Assembly (NCBI RefSeq): GCF_023653455.1
Contig: NZ_JAKEDR010000060.1
Span: 1-17,078 of the forward strand
Source: Paraclostridium ghonii
GTDB taxonomy: Bacteria > Bacillota > Clostridia > Peptostreptococcales > Peptostreptococcaceae
Direction: 5' to 3'
DNA: 17,078 bases
Within the stretch, counting starts at the first letter, position 1; each line of letters starts with the position of its first letter. The notes beneath the pieces are model-generated. The model made no database searches, had not been told where the DNA came from, and saw only the letters and a program-made list of their open reading frames with translations. Shown here in pieces: positions 14,757 to 17,078 of the stretch. The position numbers and the translations under genes are program-made.

Positions 14757-15731
14757 ATGGGATATCAGGATATAAAATTTCCTAAAGGAACTAAGTTTTT
14801 AGTAACAGGTGGAGCTGGATTTATCGGCTCTAACCTTACTGAAGCATTATTAAATAAAGGTTATTTTGTTAGAGTATTAGACAATTTTTCAATAGGGAAA
14901 AGAGAAAACATAGAAGAGTTTATGAATAATAAAAACTTTGAATTTATAAAAGGAGATATAAGAGATATACAAATATGTCAACAAGTTTGCAAAGATATAG
15001 ATTATGTATTGCATCAAGCTGCTTGGGGATCTGTTCCTAGATCAATAGAAATGCCTTTGCTATATGAAGAAATAAATATAAAAGGTACATTAAATGTAAT
15101 GACAGCGGCTAGAGATAATAATGTTAAAAGATTTGTATATGCATCATCATCATCTGTATATGGAGATGAACCTAATTTGCCAAAGGTAGAAGGTAAAGAA
15201 GGCAACTTATTATCTCCTTATGCTATAACAAAGAAAGTTAATGAATTATATGCTAAAAACTATGTTGATTTATATGGATTAGAAACTGTAGGAATGAGAT
15301 ATTTTAATGTATTTGGCAGAAAACAAGATCCACACTCTTACTATTCAGCAGTTATACCTAAATTTGTAAGTTTATTATTAAACAATGAAGCGCCAACCAT
15401 AAATGGAGATGGAAAACACTCAAGGGACTTTACGTACATCGATAATGTAATAGAAGCTAACTTAAGAGCATGTCTAGCACCAAAAGAAGCTTGTGGAAGA
15501 GCATATAATATAGCCTATGGAGGTAGAGTTTCATTAAATGAGCTTTATGAAATATTAAAGAATCTATTAAATAAGGATATAACTCCTATCTACGGACCAA
15601 ATAGAAAAGGAGATATAAAACATTCAAATGCAGATATATCATATGCTAGAAAATTATTAAGTTATAATCCAAGTTATAGTTTTGAAGATGGGATAAAATT
15701 AACTATAGATTGGTATAAAGAAAATTTGTAA
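14757..15731 (+). CDS. tviC: UDP-GlcNAc(A) C4-epimerase (TviC/WbpP type)
   Basis: Extended SDR of 324 residues that flips C4 of UDP-GlcNAc or its uronic acid to the galacto form. Motifs: VTGGAGFIGSNL (16-27), LDNFSIGKREN (41-51), HQAAWGSVPRSIEMP (86-100), SSSSVYGDEPNLPKVEG (130-146), the YAITK pair Tyr155/Lys159 and YFNVFGRKQDPHSYYSAVIPKF. The GSVPRS loop and NVFGRRQDP-like block are hallmarks of WbpP/TviC and separate it from the galE product at 1797, which has the FNAAGA signature. The start has GGAGG at 14744-14748. Together with the dehydrogenase 2 bases upstream it should give UDP-GalNAcA, as in the Vi antigen and Pseudomonas O6 pathways. Expression is likely coupled. Confidence 0.9.
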   Translation: MGYQDIKFPKGTKFLVTGGAGFIGSNLTEALLNKGYFVRVLDNFSIGKRENIEEFMNNKNFEFIKGDIRDIQICQQVCKDIDYVLHQAAWGSVPRSIEMPLLYEEINIKGTLNVMTAARDNNVKRFVYASSSSVYGDEPNLPKVEGKEGNLLSPYAITKKVNELYAKNYVDLYGLETVGMRYFNVFGRKQDPHSYYSAVIPKFVSLLLNNEAPTINGDGKHSRDFTYIDNVIEANLRACLAPKEACGRAYNIAYGGRVSLNELYEILKNLLNKDITPIYGPNRKGDIKHSNADISYARKLLSYNPSYSFEDGIKLTIDWYKENL

Positions 15732-15759
15732 AAAATACTTTTAAAGGTGGTTTAAGTTA

Positions 15760-16881
15760 ATGAATCCCATAAGAGTTTTGCATGTTGTAGGAATAATGAA
15801 TATAGGAGGATTAGAAACTCTTATAATGAACTTATATAGAAATATAGATAGAGAAAAAATTCAGTTTGATTTTTTAGTTCATAAAGAAGATATAGGAGCA
15901 TATGAAAAAGAAATATTAGAATTAGGGGGTAGGGTCCATAGAATAAAACATGTAAATAAAGTTGGACCAATTAGGTATTCCAAAAGTTTATATGAGTTTT
16001 TAAAAAAACATAGTGAATATAAAATAATTCATTCACATATGAATGCAATGAGTGGAATCGTATTAAGAGAAGCAAAAAAGGCAGGCAAACCAATTCGCAT
16101 ATCACATTCACACAGTTCTTACCCTAAGATGGGTATATTTGAAGGTATTTACAAAAGATATTGTAAGCTTTTTATAAATAAAAACACAACTCATAAATTT
16201 GCATGTTCTAAATTAGCAGCAGATTGGTTATATGGAAGTTGTAATCAAGTTACTATACTAAATAATGGAATAGAGATTGACAAATTTAAGTATGATATAT
16301 CAAAAAAATTAACAAAGAGAAAAGAACTAAATATAGATGAAGATATTTTTGTGGTAGGACATATAGGTAGTTTTAGAGTGGCTAAAAATCATAACTTTAT
16401 AATAAAAGTTTTTAATGAAATAAAAAAATCATGTCCTAACTCAATATTAATTTTAGTAGGAGATGGAGAACTAAGAGATGATATTTACAAACAAGCCAAT
16501 ATGTTTTCATTAGAGTCTAGTATTAAGTTTTTAGGAACAAGAGAAGATGTTTATGAGCTGTTAAAAATGTTTGATGTATTATTATTTCCATCAATTTATG
16601 AAGGATTTCCGGTTACATTAATCGAGGCACAAGCTAGTGGACTAAAGTGTGTAGTATCGGATTCTATAACTAAAGAAATTGATATGGAGTTAAATTTGAT
16701 TAAATTTTTAAGTCTTGATAAATCTAGTCAAGAATGGGCTAAAGAAATTATAAATATAAATAAAGGATATGATAGAAAATTAATAAAAAATGAATTAAAA
16801 GATAAAGGATATGATATAAAAGACATAGCAAATTTTATAGAAAACACATATATAAATGATCTAAAAAAGGAGCAAAATTAA
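15760..16881 (+). CDS. Glycosyltransferase family 4 (EpsF-like)
   Basis: A second GT-B fold transferase, 373 residues. The N-terminus RVLHVVGIMNIGGLETLIMNLYRNID (5-30) has the glycine-rich acceptor loop, and IIHSHMNAMSGIVLREAKKAGKPIRISHSHSS (89-120) is typical of EpsF and related exopolysaccharide enzymes. The donor domain contains VVGHIGSFRVAKNH (198-211), ILVGDGELRDD, and EX7E with Glu281/Glu289 in FPSIYEGFPVTLIEAQASG (276-294). AAAGGTGG precedes the ATG by about 10 bases; the gap to the previous gene is 28 bases, and the next gene starts directly at its stop. The likely job is adding the third or a later sugar of the repeat unit; donor unknown. With only two such transferases in view, others may lie beyond the right edge. 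Confidence 0.87.
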   Translation: MNPIRVLHVVGIMNIGGLETLIMNLYRNIDREKIQFDFLVHKEDIGAYEKEILELGGRVHRIKHVNKVGPIRYSKSLYEFLKKHSEYKIIHSHMNAMSGIVLREAKKAGKPIRISHSHSSYPKMGIFEGIYKRYCKLFINKNTTHKFACSKLAADWLYGSCNQVTILNNGIEIDKFKYDISKKLTKRKELNIDEDIFVVGHIGSFRVAKNHNFIIKVFNEIKKSCPNSILILVGDGELRDDIYKQANMFSLESSIKFLGTREDVYELLKMFDVLLFPSIYEGFPVTLIEAQASGLKCVVSDSITKEIDMELNLIKFLSLDKSSQEWAKEIININKGYDRKLIKNELKDKGYDIKDIANFIENTYINDLKKEQN

Positions 16882-17078
16882 ATGAATAATATCAAAGAGA
16901 ACACAAGTTATACATCTTATATATATACATTAATTGCTCTAATGCCAATTCTTTCTTTGTATAAATTTTTACCTATATTAAATTTAGGATATGCTATGGT
17001 TTTATTATGTATAATATTTATGATAATTAAGAATAAATTTAAAGTTTATATAAATATAGAACTATTATTTGTTATGAG
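16882..17078 (+). CDS. Membrane protein, N-terminal part, probable Wzy-type polysaccharide polymerase (partial)
   Basis: The ATG at 16882 directly follows the stop of the glycosyltransferase gene, with GGAG at 16869-16872 as ribosome site. The 65 complete codons stay open to the edge of the window. After a polar start (MNNIKENTSYTSY) come two hydrophobic segments, about residues 14-30 and 34-50, joined by a short turn, then a basic KNKFKVYIN stretch and the start of a third. This matches the start of O-antigen polymerase (Wzy) proteins, and no polymerase is otherwise seen in the operon. A Wzx flippase is the main alternative; the missing C-terminal part would decide. Confidence 0.7.
   Translation, partial: MNNIKENTSYTSYIYTLIALMPILSLYKFLPILNLGYAMVLLCIIFMIIKNKFKVYINIELLFVM

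Noticed and set aside
1-17078. CRISPR arrays, tRNA or rRNA genes, prophage or intact transposons
   Set aside because: No regularly spaced repeats, cloverleaf-forming sequences, rRNA blocks, integrases or transposases were seen on either strand.

Overview
This 17 kb window is an AT-rich, Gram-positive surface-polysaccharide (capsule, exopolysaccharide or cell-wall polysaccharide) biosynthesis locus. The low GC, the AT-ending codons, the strong GGAGG-type ribosome binding sites, the LytR-CpsA-Psr (LCP) ligase and the split Wzz/BY-kinase pair point to a Firmicute, most likely a clostridium. The combination of a MurJ-like flippase, galE/galU and an LCP protein resembles Peptostreptococcaceae loci, but the species cannot be fixed from the sequence. 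Every gene recognised is on the + strand.

Left block (1-6103): the 3' end of a probable glycosyltransferase gene, then a MurJ/MviN-family flippase, galE, galU, an LCP glycopolymer ligase and, after a 223-base gap, the UDP-GlcNAc 2-epimerase wecB/mnaA. It supplies UDP-Glc, UDP-Gal and UDP-ManNAc, a candidate lipid-linked-glycan exporter and an enzyme that attaches finished polymer to the wall. wecB stands alone. A 17-base exact direct repeat lies on each side of it, and each copy is followed closely by a long hairpin (4776-4825 and 6112-6185).

Junction (6104-6482): 379 bases without a convincing gene. It holds the 74-nt hairpin, a very short minus-strand open frame that may be a gene remnant, and the leader and probable promoter of the next operon.

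Right block (6483-17078, continuing off the edge): a tightly packed operon starting with a Wzz/CapA-type chain-length modulator and its tyrosine kinase. Next come four genes that match the Campylobacter Pgl bacillosamine set, PglF (4,6-dehydratase), PglC (phosphoglycosyltransferase), PglD (acetyltransferase) and PglE (aminotransferase). They are followed by a GT4 glycosyltransferase, a TviB/WbpO-type UDP-HexNAc 6-dehydrogenase, a TviC/WbpP-type UDP-GlcNAc 4-epimerase, a second GT4 glycosyltransferase, and the first 65 codons of a membrane protein that is probably the Wzy polymerase.

Model: PglF, PglE and PglD make UDP-N,N'-diacetylbacillosamine, and PglC loads the phosphosugar onto undecaprenyl phosphate. 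The two glycosyltransferases extend it, probably using a HexNAc uronic acid made by the TviB/TviC pair. A flippase exports the unit, Wzy polymerises it under control of the Wzz/BY-kinase pair, and the LCP protein may anchor the product. The most unusual features are this bacillosamine-initiated pathway in a Gram-positive tyrosine-kinase-regulated locus, and the hairpin-and-repeat framed wecB cassette.
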